Notes: generated by a model from the sequence alone, not told the origin. 64,000 nucleotides of DNA from Gangjinia marincola (GCF_039523415.1 NZ_BAAAFG010000005.1:62001-126000), one strand, 5' to 3'; positions 52,194 to 61,901 are shown, numbered from the stretch's first letter. Made by a program: numbers and translations.

Positions 52194-53933
52194 ATGACCA
52201 AAAAGAAAAACGTCACCATGGCTACGGCTTTTAAAACCATTATCTGGCCCCACAGAAAGTTGGTTATTATAGGATTGATTCTTATTGTCATTAGCAGATT
52301 AGCAAGTCTGGTTTTACCATGGAAATCAAAAGCGCTGTTAGATGAGGTCATACCTCAGCAAGATTTTGCGCAGCTTAAAAATTTATTATGGATTGTAGGG
52401 ATTGCCCTTTTAGTACAGGCAGTAACCTCTTTTTTATTAACTAGAATTTTAAGTGTACAAGCTCAGTTTTTAATTTCAGAACTGCGGGCACAGGTTCAAA
52501 AGAAAGTGCTCTCACTCCCCATAAGCTTTTTTGACAATACAAAGTCGGGTTCACTGGTTTCGCGTATTATGAGCGATGTGGAGGGTGTGCGTAATCTCAT
52601 AGGGACGGGTCTCGTTCAATTGGTAGGAGGAACCATTACAGCGGTAATTTCGTTGGTGCTTTTAATTAACATCAATGCCTGGATGACGCTGTTTGTGTTT
52701 CTTCCGGTATCTATCTTTGGATATGTGGCCTTACGTGCGTTCAAATACATACGGCCCATCTTCCGCGAACGCGGAAAAATAAATGCCGAAGTACAGGGCC
52801 GTCTCACCGAAACTTTAGCTGGCGTAAGAGTCATTAAAGGCTTTAATGCTGAAAATCAAGAGAATAAAACCTTCGAAGAAGGTGTAGACCGTCTGTTTCA
52901 AAATGTAAAACGAAGTCTCACTGCCACCGCTGCCATGACAAGTTCTTCTACTTTTTTATTGGGGCTGGCCTCTGTAGGGATTATGGGTATTGGGGGGTAT
53001 TACATGATTGAAGGCGATATGACCACGGGAGATTTTTTGTCGTTTACACTGCTGTTAGGCTTTATGATTGCCCCCATCGTACAAATGAGTAATATCGGCA
53101 GTCAATTGACCGAAGCCTTGGCTGGTCTTGATCGTACTGAAGAACTCATGAACATGACACCAGAAGAAGAGTTGGCACATCGCACGATTTCGCTTGACCA
53201 CATAAAAGGCGAAATCGTTTTTGATGATGTATCTTTTGAGTATGAGGAAAACAAAAAAGTCCTTCACAACGTCTCTTTTACGGCAAAAGCAGGTGAGGTG
53301 GTGGCCCTGGTGGGGAGTTCAGGTTCAGGTAAATCAACCATTGCGGGTTTAGCAGCTTCATTTTTAAATCCCCTATCGGGGAAGGTGACCATCGATGGTC
53401 AAAATTTGGGAGAGATTGTATTAAGTAGCTATCGAAGGTATTTAGGCGTAGTCTTACAAGATGAATTTCTTTTTGAAGGCACCATACGCCAGAATATCTT
53501 ATTTGCCAATCCCGATGCAACCGAAGCTGAACTACAAAATGCTATAAAGGCGGGTTATGTCAATGAATTTACAGATCGTTTTGAAGATGGGCTGGATACC
53601 CTAATAGGAGAGCGCGGAGTAAAATTAAGTGGGGGACAACGCCAACGTATTGCAATCGCCAGAGCCATATTGGCAGATCCTCGCGTAATTATTTTAGATG
53701 AGGCAACCTCAAATTTAGATACCGAGAGTGAAGCACTCATCCAAAAATCGTTGGCTACACTGGTAAAGGACAGAACGACCATTGTTATTGCACACCGATT
53801 AAGTACGATAAAAAAAGCAGATCAAATTTTAGTCATAGAAAATGGGCAAATCGCTGAACGCGGTAACCACGAGACCCTTATCGCTAAAGAAGGCAGGTAT
53901 TATGATCTGTATACCTATCAAGCTAAAATTTGA
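52194..53933 (+). CDS. MsbA-like ABC exporter (fused permease and ATPase)
   Basis: A 579-residue half-transporter. Six membrane helices lie in about residues 18-310. The C-terminal ATPase has Walker A GSSGSGKST, the Q-loop at VVLQDEF, signature LSGGQRQR, Walker B VIILDEATSNLD and the H-loop at AHRLST. It exports a lipid, drug or peptide. Starting from ATG 52194, the second Met is nine codons in. Confidence 0.93.
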   Translation: MTKKKNVTMATAFKTIIWPHRKLVIIGLILIVISRLASLVLPWKSKALLDEVIPQQDFAQLKNLLWIVGIALLVQAVTSFLLTRILSVQAQFLISELRAQVQKKVLSLPISFFDNTKSGSLVSRIMSDVEGVRNLIGTGLVQLVGGTITAVISLVLLININAWMTLFVFLPVSIFGYVALRAFKYIRPIFRERGKINAEVQGRLTETLAGVRVIKGFNAENQENKTFEEGVDRLFQNVKRSLTATAAMTSSSTFLLGLASVGIMGIGGYYMIEGDMTTGDFLSFTLLLGFMIAPIVQMSNIGSQLTEALAGLDRTEELMNMTPEEELAHRTISLDHIKGEIVFDDVSFEYEENKKVLHNVSFTAKAGEVVALVGSSGSGKSTIAGLAASFLNPLSGKVTIDGQNLGEIVLSSYRRYLGVVLQDEFLFEGTIRQNILFANPDATEAELQNAIKAGYVNEFTDRFEDGLDTLIGERGVKLSGGQRQRIAIARAILADPRVIILDEATSNLDTESEALIQKSLATLVKDRTTIVIAHRLSTIKKADQILVIENGQIAERGNHETLIAKEGRYYDLYTYQAKI

Positions 53934-53968
53934 TAAAAAAGTTTAATTTAGAAATATAATAGAAGGAC

Positions 53969-55288
53969 TTGAAGCATAAATATCCAGAGCACGTAGCACA
54001 GTATAAATATCAAAGTTGGCAGATTGAAATAGTCATTGCAGGAGGTATTTTATATGGATTGTTTCAAACAACTGATGTATTAAAGGAATTTTTCTATTTT
54101 TTTTATCCTATTTCTGAGGTAACCTCCAATAAAATTATCCTTTTATTTGGGTCTTATATTCTTACCTGGGTATTATTAATTGGGTTCACCGCAAATCTTA
54201 TCTTGAGAGCCATATGGTTGGGATACTTAGGAATATCCTTTTGGTTTCCCGCAGATATTAATTACGATAAACTAAGGGCGGGCAACGCGTATAAAATTAA
54301 GCTTAAAAATCAACCTACGGTAGATCTTCGGCTAATTACTTTAGAGAAGTGGTGCAACTTGAGTTTTTCATTTGCAATTTTGCTTGGCTTTATTGTATTT
54401 GGATTATTGGTGTCTTTATCTCTAATCATTTTTACATTAGACAGTTTATCGATTGATCTAGCAAACAATGCCTTATTTACATATGTACTTGGAGCGATAT
54501 TACTCATCGCACAGCTTGGGTTCATAGACCGGCTTTTAGTGTATAATCCAAATAAGAAAACTCTATGGAGTCGTATCAAAATCGTAATCATTAAATTCTT
54601 TAGGATTGTTACGCTTTCTTTTTTATATCAACGAGAACTATTAGTACTTCTAACAAATACAAGAAAATGGCTATTAAACACCTTCATAATACTTTATATT
54701 GCTATCGCAGTGCTAATCTCAGGGAATCAAATTGGTCAATTTTTTGATAGCGGTACAATTCGGCTGAGCTTATTTGATGATAGAGAAAATTATTTTCTTA
54801 GGACCTCTCCAAGACTAGTTTCTAGTGAATATGAGAATAATCTACAGTCCGGAGATAAGATTTACTCTGCCTGTATCCAAGATGAAATTATTAAGGACGA
54901 CTATATAAAGTTTTTTATGGTTGGATGGAATGATTTTGATAACTATCTAGGTAGAAAACTTACAGAGAATAATTTCAAGAAAGATATACCCTGGCAACAA
55001 CTTGAAACGAGTAAAGAGGTTGATTCTTTTGTACAAATAAATATATCACAATGGCAAAAAGCCATGAACCAAACATTTCAACTTTCCATAGATGGAGATG
55101 CTAGAAAAGAGTTAGAATGGTACAGGTATAAGCATCCTCTCACCAATGAAACCGGCTACATAACTTATGTATTCATTAATGATATAGAGAAAGGAAATCA
55201 TATTATTTCCTTAAACACCGTGATTCTGTTTAATAATGGCAAACTTAGAGAACGAAATTTTATTAATATTCCATTTATAAAAATGTAG
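53969..55288 (+). CDS. Multi-pass membrane protein with soluble C-terminal domain, unknown
   Basis: A 439-residue protein. About six hydrophobic helices lie in residues 19-255 (IEIVIAGGILYGLF, LLFGSYILTWVLLIGFTANLILRAIWLGYLGI, FAILLGFIVFGLLVSLSLIIF, YVLGAILLIAQLGFI, WLLNTFIILYIAIAVLISG). About 180 polar residues follow, probably extracytoplasmic. I do not recognise a family. The start appears to be TTG at 53969, with AGAAGGA just upstream. Confidence 0.68.
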   Translation: MKHKYPEHVAQYKYQSWQIEIVIAGGILYGLFQTTDVLKEFFYFFYPISEVTSNKIILLFGSYILTWVLLIGFTANLILRAIWLGYLGISFWFPADINYDKLRAGNAYKIKLKNQPTVDLRLITLEKWCNLSFSFAILLGFIVFGLLVSLSLIIFTLDSLSIDLANNALFTYVLGAILLIAQLGFIDRLLVYNPNKKTLWSRIKIVIIKFFRIVTLSFLYQRELLVLLTNTRKWLLNTFIILYIAIAVLISGNQIGQFFDSGTIRLSLFDDRENYFLRTSPRLVSSEYENNLQSGDKIYSACIQDEIIKDDYIKFFMVGWNDFDNYLGRKLTENNFKKDIPWQQLETSKEVDSFVQINISQWQKAMNQTFQLSIDGDARKELEWYRYKHPLTNETGYITYVFINDIEKGNHIISLNTVILFNNGKLRERNFINIPFIKM

Positions 55289-55313
55289 TACTAAACCTAA
55301 TTTAGCTTGATTT

Positions 55314-55592
55314 CTACGAATTTTTTCGAAACAAAAGTGATTCCCTATCATGCTTAAGCAATAGAGTTTTATCAGCTAGATATTTTTTGAGCAGTTCAAC
55401 TACTTGACGTAATTCTTCATCATTTAAGTGCTTATATGCGGGTTTCTTGAGTTTTGTATCCCATTTAGCACCCATGACTTGATCCAGAGCAATCCGCAGA
55501 TAACAATGAAAATCAAAGTTAAGATGGACATTTTGCTTCGTAAGGCGCTCCGGGAGTCCTTGGTAAACATCGGGATATGATCTGGGGCGCAT
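55314..55592 (-). CDS. Conserved-looking small protein, unknown
   Basis: A 92-residue hydrophilic, basic protein (MRPRSYPDVYQGLPERLTKQ) with no signal peptide or membrane helix; the middle is helical (LNDEELRQVVELLKKYLADKTLL). ATG start. Its stop lies 26 bp from that of the convergent membrane protein gene. The family is not recognised. Confidence 0.65.
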   Translation of the reverse strand: MRPRSYPDVYQGLPERLTKQNVHLNFDFHCYLRIALDQVMGAKWDTKLKKPAYKHLNDEELRQVVELLKKYLADKTLLLKHDRESLLFRKNS

Positions 55593-55698
55593 AAAATTTT
55601 TGATAAAAATAAAGTTTTATTTAAAAAAAATGGTCTTGTATTTGCTTTTATGGTTTTATAAAGTTATTATGGACACTTATAAAATTGTAAAGCAGTAA

Positions 55699-56151
55699 AT
55701 GGCAAAATCTCAACAAACCTTTAGTAAATCAGAAAAGGTAAAAAAAAGACTCAAAAAACGAGAAGACAAAAAGAAAAAGAAAGAAGCACGTAAGGCAGAG
55801 GCCGAAGCCAATGGTGGCGGAATCCCGTTTGCTTATGTAGACTTTAATGGTAATATTGTCGATACTCCGCCAGATCCTTCCCAAAAAGTAGAAGTAGAGG
55901 CTGAAGATATTGTACTAGGTATACCAAAGAAAGAAGATAGCGATGAAGAATTTGATCCTATGAGAAAAGGAAAGGTTTCCTTTTTTGATACCTCCAAAGG
56001 ATTTGGATTTATTATAGATGCAGAAAATCAAGAGAAATACTTCACCCACGTAAGCGGTTTAATTGATGAAATCGCTGAAGGAAATCAGGTTTCATATGAA
56101 CTTGAAAAGGGAATGAAGGGCATGAATGCCGTTAAAGTAAAAAAGATTTAG
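55699..56151 (+). CDS. Cold-shock domain protein with Lys-rich N-terminal extension
   Basis: A 150-residue protein. The N-terminal ~40 residues are strongly basic and coiled-coil-like (KVKKRLKKREDKKKKKEARKAEA). An acidic linker leads to a C-terminal cold-shock domain (about 90-150): KGKVSFFDTSKGFGFIIDAENQEKYFTHVSGLIDEI. RNP1 is KGFGFI, and RNP2 is YFTHVS. It probably binds RNA. It stands 113 bp upstream of a second, plain cold-shock gene to which it is closely related. Confidence 0.9.
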   Translation: MAKSQQTFSKSEKVKKRLKKREDKKKKKEARKAEAEANGGGIPFAYVDFNGNIVDTPPDPSQKVEVEAEDIVLGIPKKEDSDEEFDPMRKGKVSFFDTSKGFGFIIDAENQEKYFTHVSGLIDEIAEGNQVSYELEKGMKGMNAVKVKKI

Positions 56152-56223
56152 GCATCAACCGCCCTTTTTATGGGCAGCGCACAGATAATTGATATAAATT
56201 GTAGTAAACTCAGTTTATGGCAG

Positions 56224-56231
56224 TATCTTTG
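56224..56231 (+). promoter_or_regulatory. -7 promoter box for the cold-shock gene
   Basis: TATCTTTG matches TAnnTTTG exactly and lies 33 bp before the ATG, giving a leader of about 27 nt. A TTG occurs 22 bp further upstream, slightly more than the usual 19. A small hairpin, GCCC/GGGC, precedes it at 56161-56175. Confidence 0.5.
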
Positions 56232-56264
56232 CATTATTAAAGTATATTAACAAATTATAATACA

Positions 56265-56456
56265 ATGAGTAAAGGAACAGTAAAATTCTTCAATGATACC
56301 AAAGGATTTGGATTTATTAACGAAGAAGGAACAGACAAAGAACATTTTGTACACATTTCTGGATTAATCGATGAGATTCGTGAAGGTGATGAAGTAGAAT
56401 TCGATTTGACAGAAGGTAGAAAAGGATTAAATGCAGTGAACGTAAAAGTAATCTAG
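56265..56456 (+). CDS. Cold-shock protein, CspA family
   Basis: A 63-residue single-domain cold-shock protein, MSKGTVKFFNDTKGFGFINEEG followed by FVHISGLIDEIREGDEVEF. RNP1 KGFGFI and RNP2 HFVHIS are intact. It is an RNA/ssDNA-binding chaperone. Terminated immediately downstream. Confidence 0.96.
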   Translation: MSKGTVKFFNDTKGFGFINEEGTDKEHFVHISGLIDEIREGDEVEFDLTEGRKGLNAVNVKVI

Positions 56457-56473
56457 TATATCTCTTATTTTAC

Positions 56474-56504
56474 AAAAAAGCTCCTCAATTGAGGGGCTTT
56501 TTTT
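56474..56504 (+). terminator. Intrinsic terminator after cold-shock gene
   Basis: Stem AAAAAGCTCCTC / GAGGGGCTTTTT with loop AATT (one G-U pair), followed by a T-run. The A-run on the other strand allows it to act for the convergent rlmF as well. Confidence 0.9.
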
Positions 56505-56514
56505 ATGACCTGTT

Positions 56515-57381
56515 CTAAAGTAATCCTGTCTTAAACGTCCATGCCAGTATACGGCTCTTTTTGTTTCCCTGACTCATAGGGATGATGCGATAGGAGACAG
56601 GGAGCTTCTTTAATTGTTTTTCAAGTTTAGGCAAATGTCTTGCTTTGGAAATCAAGCTGCTAAAAACCCCAACCTGGTCTTTCATCAAAACACTTTCTTT
56701 GATCATACGTTTTACAAAAAGGGCTTCCCCGCCATTACAGTACAATTCTTTAGTCTGACCAGAAAAGTTTCGGGAGTCTGAGATAGCTATGCTTAGATTC
56801 TCGTTTTTAAGTCTCGTGGCAGCATCTGCCTCTTTCTGAGAACTATAAAACGGAGGATTGCACAACGTAAAATCAACGTATTCTTCAGCAGATAAAATTC
56901 CGCATAAAATATTCCCGGGATTTGATTGTAACCTCAATTCAATGTGCTTTGATAATGCCGGGTTGAGCTGTACATTTCCTTCCGCGTAAGCGAGAGCATC
57001 TCTTTGAATATCCACTCCAATCATATTCCAATCATATATCGCTACTCCTAACAAGGCGTAAATTGCATTCGCTCCAGTACCTATATCTAAACCGGTGATG
57101 TTAGATTTTTGACGTATCGAGATAAGATCGGCGAGGTGGTGAATATAATCTGCTCTTGAGGGCACAGCAGGACATAAATAACCACCGGGTAAATTCCAGT
57201 CATTTAATGCGTAGTTGCTCATTAAAAGGGCTTTGTTTAACAAATAGACTGCTGTTGGATTAGAAAAGTCAATACTCAACGTGTTGGCAGGTGTTGAAAT
57301 GAGATACTTTTTAAGTTCAGGAACTTGTAGTGTCAGCTTAGTGAGTTCATAACCGTTACGATGAATATTCTTAGTATGCAT
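56515..57381 (-). CDS. rlmF: 23S rRNA (adenine-1618-N6)-methyltransferase RlmF
   Basis: A 288-residue methyltransferase. The RlmF N-terminus is recognisable (MHTKNIHRNGYELTKLTLQVPELKKYL, then SIDFSNPTAVYLLNKALL). SAM motif I is NITGLDIGTGANAIYALLG, and the catalytic NPPF is in FTLCNPPFYSSQKEA. The C-terminus is RIIPMSQGNKKSRILAWTF. It methylates A1618 of 23S rRNA. It ends 10 bp from the cold-shock terminator. Confidence 0.95.
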   Translation of the reverse strand: MHTKNIHRNGYELTKLTLQVPELKKYLISTPANTLSIDFSNPTAVYLLNKALLMSNYALNDWNLPGGYLCPAVPSRADYIHHLADLISIRQKSNITGLDIGTGANAIYALLGVAIYDWNMIGVDIQRDALAYAEGNVQLNPALSKHIELRLQSNPGNILCGILSAEEYVDFTLCNPPFYSSQKEADAATRLKNENLSIAISDSRNFSGQTKELYCNGGEALFVKRMIKESVLMKDQVGVFSSLISKARHLPKLEKQLKKLPVSYRIIPMSQGNKKSRILAWTFKTGLL

Positions 57382-57473
57382 AGAAGTTAACCCTTGAGCG
57401 ATCTAACACCACAAACTTAAGGATAAAAATGATGTTCTATATTTATACTATATTCGGCAAAATTCAAACTTAC

Positions 57474-58454
57474 ATGACACTACAACAATTAAATGAATTA
57501 TTAGAGGGAGAGATAATAGGTTCAACCGATGTTAACATCAGTGGCATAGGAGATATTGAAAACGCTACAGAAGGTCAGCTCACCTTCATTCGAAATAGAA
57601 AATATGCCCGATATTGGGAAAATTCTTCGGCCAGTATTGGAATTGCTGCTAAAAACTTGTCTCTTACTCCCAAAGATAATCAAGCAATCATTAAAGTAGA
57701 TCAGGTAGATCTTTCTATGATTAAAATTTTGAACGCTCTCGCACCTAAACCACCCGTTTTTGATATGGATGTTCATCCCAGTGCGGTGGTAGATAAATCT
57801 GCGATTATTAGTGAAGGCGCTAAAATTGGAGCGGGTTGCTATATTGGTAAGAATGTTTTCATTGGCAAGGAAACTATACTATACCCAAATGTTACTTTAT
57901 TGGATGACGTAATGATTGGCCATCAAACCACTATATGGTCTGGAGCTGTGGTAAGAGAGCAGTGCGTGATTGGTGATGCTTGTATTATCCACTCCAATGC
58001 CAGTATTGGTGCAGATGGATTTGGTTTTGTCCCGAGTCCAGATGGTCGTGGACTGGTTAAAATGCCTCATATAGGAAATGTAATCATAGGTAATGGTGTA
58101 GAGATAGGCGCAAATAGTTGTGTCGATCGTGCTAAATTTGGATCTACTGTTTTAGGCGATGGTACTAAGATTGATAATCTCGTGCAGATTGGTCACAACT
58201 CTATCTTGGGGAGATCTTGCGTTATGGCCGGGAACAGTGGATTAGCAGGATCTGTTACGTTGGGTGATGGTGTTATGATTGGTGGCAGTGCATCGATTAA
58301 AGATCATACAACGATTCACAGTGGGGCAACAGTAGGGGCAGGATCTGGTGTTATGGCTGATGTAGAGGCAGGTAAAACTGTTTTAGGATATCCTGCAACC
58401 GATGCCAGAGACATGCTGAAACAATGGGTAGCACTTCGTAAGCTTATTGAATAA
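57474..58454 (+). CDS. lpxD: UDP-3-O-acyl-glucosamine N-acyltransferase (LpxD-like)
   Basis: A 326-residue left-handed beta-helix acyltransferase from ATG 57474 (MTLQQLNELLEGEIIG). The N-terminal uridine-binding domain (to about 100) shows GDIENATEGQLTFIRN. Hexapeptide repeats occupy about 105-310, with the catalytic histidine in VQIGHNSILG. It adds the second acyl chain in lipid A synthesis. No other lpx gene is next to it, so it may be the main copy or a paralogue. An ATG at 57429 gives an unlikely extension. Confidence 0.9.
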   Translation: MTLQQLNELLEGEIIGSTDVNISGIGDIENATEGQLTFIRNRKYARYWENSSASIGIAAKNLSLTPKDNQAIIKVDQVDLSMIKILNALAPKPPVFDMDVHPSAVVDKSAIISEGAKIGAGCYIGKNVFIGKETILYPNVTLLDDVMIGHQTTIWSGAVVREQCVIGDACIIHSNASIGADGFGFVPSPDGRGLVKMPHIGNVIIGNGVEIGANSCVDRAKFGSTVLGDGTKIDNLVQIGHNSILGRSCVMAGNSGLAGSVTLGDGVMIGGSASIKDHTTIHSGATVGAGSGVMADVEAGKTVLGYPATDARDMLKQWVALRKLIE

Positions 58455-58474
58455 AGAAGAAATGTAAATTCATT

Positions 58475-58514
58475 GAGCCTTATGAAGCTTCCCCTTTTTT
58501 AAGGCTCTTTTTTT
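58475..58514 (+). terminator. Terminator of lpxD embedded in the opposing mscS 3' end
   Basis: Arms GAGCCTTA (58475-58482) and TAAGGCTC (58500-58507), with a 17-nt loop containing GAAGCTTC, are followed by seven T. The right arm lies inside the last codons of the convergent mscS-like gene. Confidence 0.7.
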
Positions 58515-59457
58515 CTTTGTTTTTGTCCATTTGAGATTTTCCTTCGGGAGCAGACATGTCAGCAATACGTACCGGGAACTCACGTTCACCACCGTACAAC
58601 TTAATCTCCTGAATATCTGCAGGCATGTAATATCCAGCTTCTTCTAGTGCTTCTTTCACCATTCGAACCACATTACCCTTTGTCACCAACGCATTCTTTC
58701 TAAAGTCTTTGGTATCAACCCAAAAAAACACCTTAAGATTGACCGTACTGGTCGCTAATTCTTCTTCAATAACAAAGTTTTCATGGGCATCGTCTTCAAT
58801 CACTGTGGGCTCTGATCTCAAGGCTTCTAGTACGACCTTTTTAGCACCTTCTATATTATCCTCATAAGCGATACCAATAACAAAATCCCATCGATAGAAT
58901 CCATCTTCAGTATAATTAGTCACTGGTTTAGTGAGGACATCAGCATTGGGTATATACACATCCTTACCATTAAATGTTTTTAATTTAGTATATCTAAAAT
59001 CCAAAGCTTTTACTTTTCCAAAATTTTCCCCTATTTCTACTGTATTGTCGATGTTGAATGGTCGATTAAATGCCAAAATGATTCCCGCAATGAAATTTTG
59101 ACCAATGTCCTTAAAAGCAAAACCTAATACTACAGCGCTTGCCCCGGCAGCTGTGAGTATCCCGCCGGCTATACTGCCAAGTCCTGCTGCTCTTAGTGCA
59201 ATCATAATTGCTATGACAATTAAAATATACTTAATCGCCTGTCCCAAAAACCTACTCATGAGAGGATCTTCAGTACGACCTAGAATTCTTTTGCGTGCAA
59301 AATTGCTGATAACTTTAGCAATAAGGCTCCCCAACACTATAATAATCAATGCTAAACCTATTCCTGGAAGCTGATCAATAAAATCGTGATAAAAGTTTTC
59401 AAATGAAGTAGTGACTTCTTCTATTTGAATTAGGCTCAAAAGATAGAACAGGTTCAT
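58480..59457 (-). CDS. Small-conductance mechanosensitive channel (MscS family)
   Basis: A 325-residue MscS-type channel. Three helices lie in about 33-125. The pore helix region includes GGILTAAGASAVVLGFAFKDIGQNFIAGIILAFNRPF, a classical TM3 with Gly/Ala packing. The beta domain has KVKALDFRYTKLKTFNGKDVYIPNADVL. A basic tail (KNKEKKSLKKGEAS) ends the protein. It opens under membrane tension to release osmolytes. Confidence 0.93.
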   Translation of the reverse strand: MNLFYLLSLIQIEEVTTSFENFYHDFIDQLPGIGLALIIIVLGSLIAKVISNFARKRILGRTEDPLMSRFLGQAIKYILIVIAIMIALRAAGLGSIAGGILTAAGASAVVLGFAFKDIGQNFIAGIILAFNRPFNIDNTVEIGENFGKVKALDFRYTKLKTFNGKDVYIPNADVLTKPVTNYTEDGFYRWDFVIGIAYEDNIEGAKKVVLEALRSEPTVIEDDAHENFVIEEELATSTVNLKVFFWVDTKDFRKNALVTKGNVVRMVKEALEEAGYYMPADIQEIKLYGGEREFPVRIADMSAPEGKSQMDKNKEKKSLKKGEAS

Positions 59458-59636
59458 TTTATGTGGTGATTTTAGAGAAAATGCCAGATCATATTAAAAT
59501 AATCCTACGTAATTTAAAATTGAAATATACAGGTAGTTAATCTACTTTAGGCTTATTTTAAGTAAACGCTAACATCAATTTAAGTCGGCTTTAAGGCTTA
59601 TGCAGCTAATTTTAAAGCGCATCAACCACATATAAT

Positions 59637-60701
59637 ATGATTTCTATCCCAGCCAAACAAAAACTATTTAATATAACTGCTTTTGTCCTATTGCTTTATT
59701 TTATATTTCTGGGATTAACTAAGGCACAATCGTTTTTTGGGCCCGTTGTTGTCTCTATAATTTTGAGTTTGATCATTCTACCCCTTGTTCGTTTTTTTGA
59801 ACGAAAACTTAATAGAAGCATAGCCTCTTTATTAGGTGTATTAGTTTTATTACTTGTATCTGCCGGATTTGTTACGCTTATCATTATACAAGGAAAAAAC
59901 GTTGTAGATGATTGGCCGATGATTAAAAAGGAAATGATCCCTAAATTAGAACGGTTTGAGTCTACAATTATAGATTATACTCCAATTTCAAAACAGGATA
60001 TCAATGAATTTAAGGATAGTCCTATGCCCGCTGGTAATAGTGGATCTTCTAAAAAGGCAGCGAAAGAAGTGAGTTCATTATTTACATCGGTATCAGGTTT
60101 TTTTGCAAATTTTTTACTTGTGATGGTATATATTTATTTTATACTGCGATACAGAGCACGTTTAAGAAATTTTTTATTAAAGGTGTTTGATGATCAAAAA
60201 AAGGAAGTAAGTAAAACCATTACAAAAAGTACTGCGGTTGCTCCTCAATATCTTATTGGCAAATTAATTCTTATTGGACTATTAGCCATTGTTTACTCCA
60301 TTGGTTTAGGGATCTCTGGAGTAAGTAATTTTATATTGGTAAGTGTTATAGCTGCTGTACTTACCTTGATTCCTTTTGTGGGAAATATTATAGGATTTGG
60401 AATGGCAATTGTATTTGGATACTTAAGTACGGGAGAAGTTTCTACCTTAATAGGGATAGTACTGACCTTTAGTATATCCCAATTTTTAGAGAGTTATGTA
60501 TTGCAGCCGTACATTGTCGGCGATAAAGTAGAAGTTCATCCCTTTGTCGTTATTATTGCCGTAATTATTGGAAGCATGGTATGGGGTATCATCGGGATGG
60601 TAATTGCCATACCGGTAATTGGTATTGTGACGGTCATCCTTATTCATTTAAAATCTACGCATGCGTTAGGAATATTGTTAAGTGATAAAAAATTTGATTG
60701 A
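59637..60701 (+). CDS. AI-2E family transporter (UPF0118)
   Basis: A 354-residue membrane protein with about seven or eight helices. Family patterns are FFGPVVVSIILSLIILPLVRFFERKLNR, FVGNIIGFGMAIVFGYLSTG, and FLESYVLQPYIVGDKVEVHPFVVIIAVIIGSMVWGIIGMVIAIPVIGIV. Members are secondary exporters; the substrate here is unknown. The following peroxiredoxin-like gene starts 23 bp later. Confidence 0.9.
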   Translation: MISIPAKQKLFNITAFVLLLYFIFLGLTKAQSFFGPVVVSIILSLIILPLVRFFERKLNRSIASLLGVLVLLLVSAGFVTLIIIQGKNVVDDWPMIKKEMIPKLERFESTIIDYTPISKQDINEFKDSPMPAGNSGSSKKAAKEVSSLFTSVSGFFANFLLVMVYIYFILRYRARLRNFLLKVFDDQKKEVSKTITKSTAVAPQYLIGKLILIGLLAIVYSIGLGISGVSNFILVSVIAAVLTLIPFVGNIIGFGMAIVFGYLSTGEVSTLIGIVLTFSISQFLESYVLQPYIVGDKVEVHPFVVIIAVIIGSMVWGIIGMVIAIPVIGIVTVILIHLKSTHALGILLSDKKFD

Positions 60702-60724
60702 TAATACATTTTATACATTATACT

Positions 60725-61231
60725 ATGATAAATCCCAGAGCAAAAGCACCTGAACTATCCTTAAGTTTAATTAACGGCACCCAATGGAAACTATCAGAAC
60801 AGGATGCCAAGCAGTTTACTATGATTGTGGTTTATCGCGGCTTACATTGTCCTGTTTGTAAGAACTACCTCAAAAATCTGCAAGATCACATCGACGAATT
60901 TATAGATCGAGGCGTAAATGTTGTAGCAGTGAGCAGTGATACCGAAGAAAAAGCAAATAAGGCCTTCAGCCAATGGAAAATAGGAGATTTGCCCGTTGGA
61001 TATCAGTGGTCGTTGGATGAAGCCCGAAAGTGGGGATTATTTATTAGCGATGGTATCAATGATGAACCTGATCAGTTCATCGAACCCGGACTTTTCTTAA
61101 TAAGATCAGATCAATCGATGTATTACCAATCCATTCAAAATATGCCTTTCGCGCGTCCTTCATTTGAAAAACTTTTAAAAGCAATAGATTTTGTTGTAGA
61201 GAAAGACTATCCGGCTAGGGGAGAAGCGTAA
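60725..61231 (+). CDS. Peroxiredoxin-like (AhpC/TSA) protein
   Basis: A 168-residue thioredoxin-fold protein from ATG 60725. The active site is YRGLHCPVCKNYLKNL, a CxxC pair in the position of the peroxidatic cysteine of the AhpC/TSA family. An upstream TTG at 60698 overlaps the previous stop and is less likely. It is probably cytosolic and reduces peroxides or thiols. Confidence 0.86.
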   Translation: MINPRAKAPELSLSLINGTQWKLSEQDAKQFTMIVVYRGLHCPVCKNYLKNLQDHIDEFIDRGVNVVAVSSDTEEKANKAFSQWKIGDLPVGYQWSLDEARKWGLFISDGINDEPDQFIEPGLFLIRSDQSMYYQSIQNMPFARPSFEKLLKAIDFVVEKDYPARGEA

Positions 61232-61328
61232 AAAATTTGACGATGAAATCAAGATTACCCAGACTTAAATTCTGATATCATCAAAAAACTCTTTTTTAAA
61301 TTTGTCTTTAATGTCGTATCTTGAGTAT

Positions 61329-61901
61329 ATGTTGAAGAACTTTGTTAGTAGTATAGTATGTATTGTTGCGTTTATTGCCTGTGCTCCTAAAATGAGCCTG
61401 GCAGATCGAGAAAAGGCACATAGCGAACATATTGAACAACTAAAAGAAGGTGCACTACGTATTGAAATAAACACAGCATATCCTTTTCAAACAAATGCTG
61501 TCAATCAAGTATCTAATGTAATCTGGCAATTTACGGGGAATACAGCTAACCGTGTAATCGTATCAGGAAGCGGTGATTTTATTGAGATAAAAAATGATAC
61601 ACTTCATGGTGATTTGTCATACATCGGTGAGCGTCAAATCAGTTCTCCGTATAGTAGTACAGACATTGGGATACGATTTAACAGTGTACCCAGAGAATTT
61701 GAGATCATAGAAGATTCGCATCATAAGTTTATTGAACTGGTAGCCAATATCTCTGATCGTATCGAAAACTACGATATTAGAATACGACTATACCCTACAG
61801 GAAACGCTTCTGCGTACATCAACAGCTCCCTTAGAACACCAATACGCTATGACGGAATTATAGTGAAATCTAACGATAGTGAATCTACTGAAAAGTCTTA
61901 A
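61329..61901 (+). CDS. DUF4251 lipoprotein
   Basis: A 190-residue lipoprotein from ATG 61329 (MLKNFVSSIVCIVAFIAC). The lipobox ends at Cys18. The mature part (GALRIEINTAYPFQTNAVNQVSNVIW... GDFIEIKNDTLHGDLSYIGERQISSPYSSTDIGIRFNS) is the DUF4251 pattern of Bacteroidota. Function is unknown; a periplasmic beta-rich lipoprotein. Confidence 0.83.
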   Translation: MLKNFVSSIVCIVAFIACAPKMSLADREKAHSEHIEQLKEGALRIEINTAYPFQTNAVNQVSNVIWQFTGNTANRVIVSGSGDFIEIKNDTLHGDLSYIGERQISSPYSSTDIGIRFNSVPREFEIIEDSHHKFIELVANISDRIENYDIRIRLYPTGNASAYINSSLRTPIRYDGIIVKSNDSESTEKS

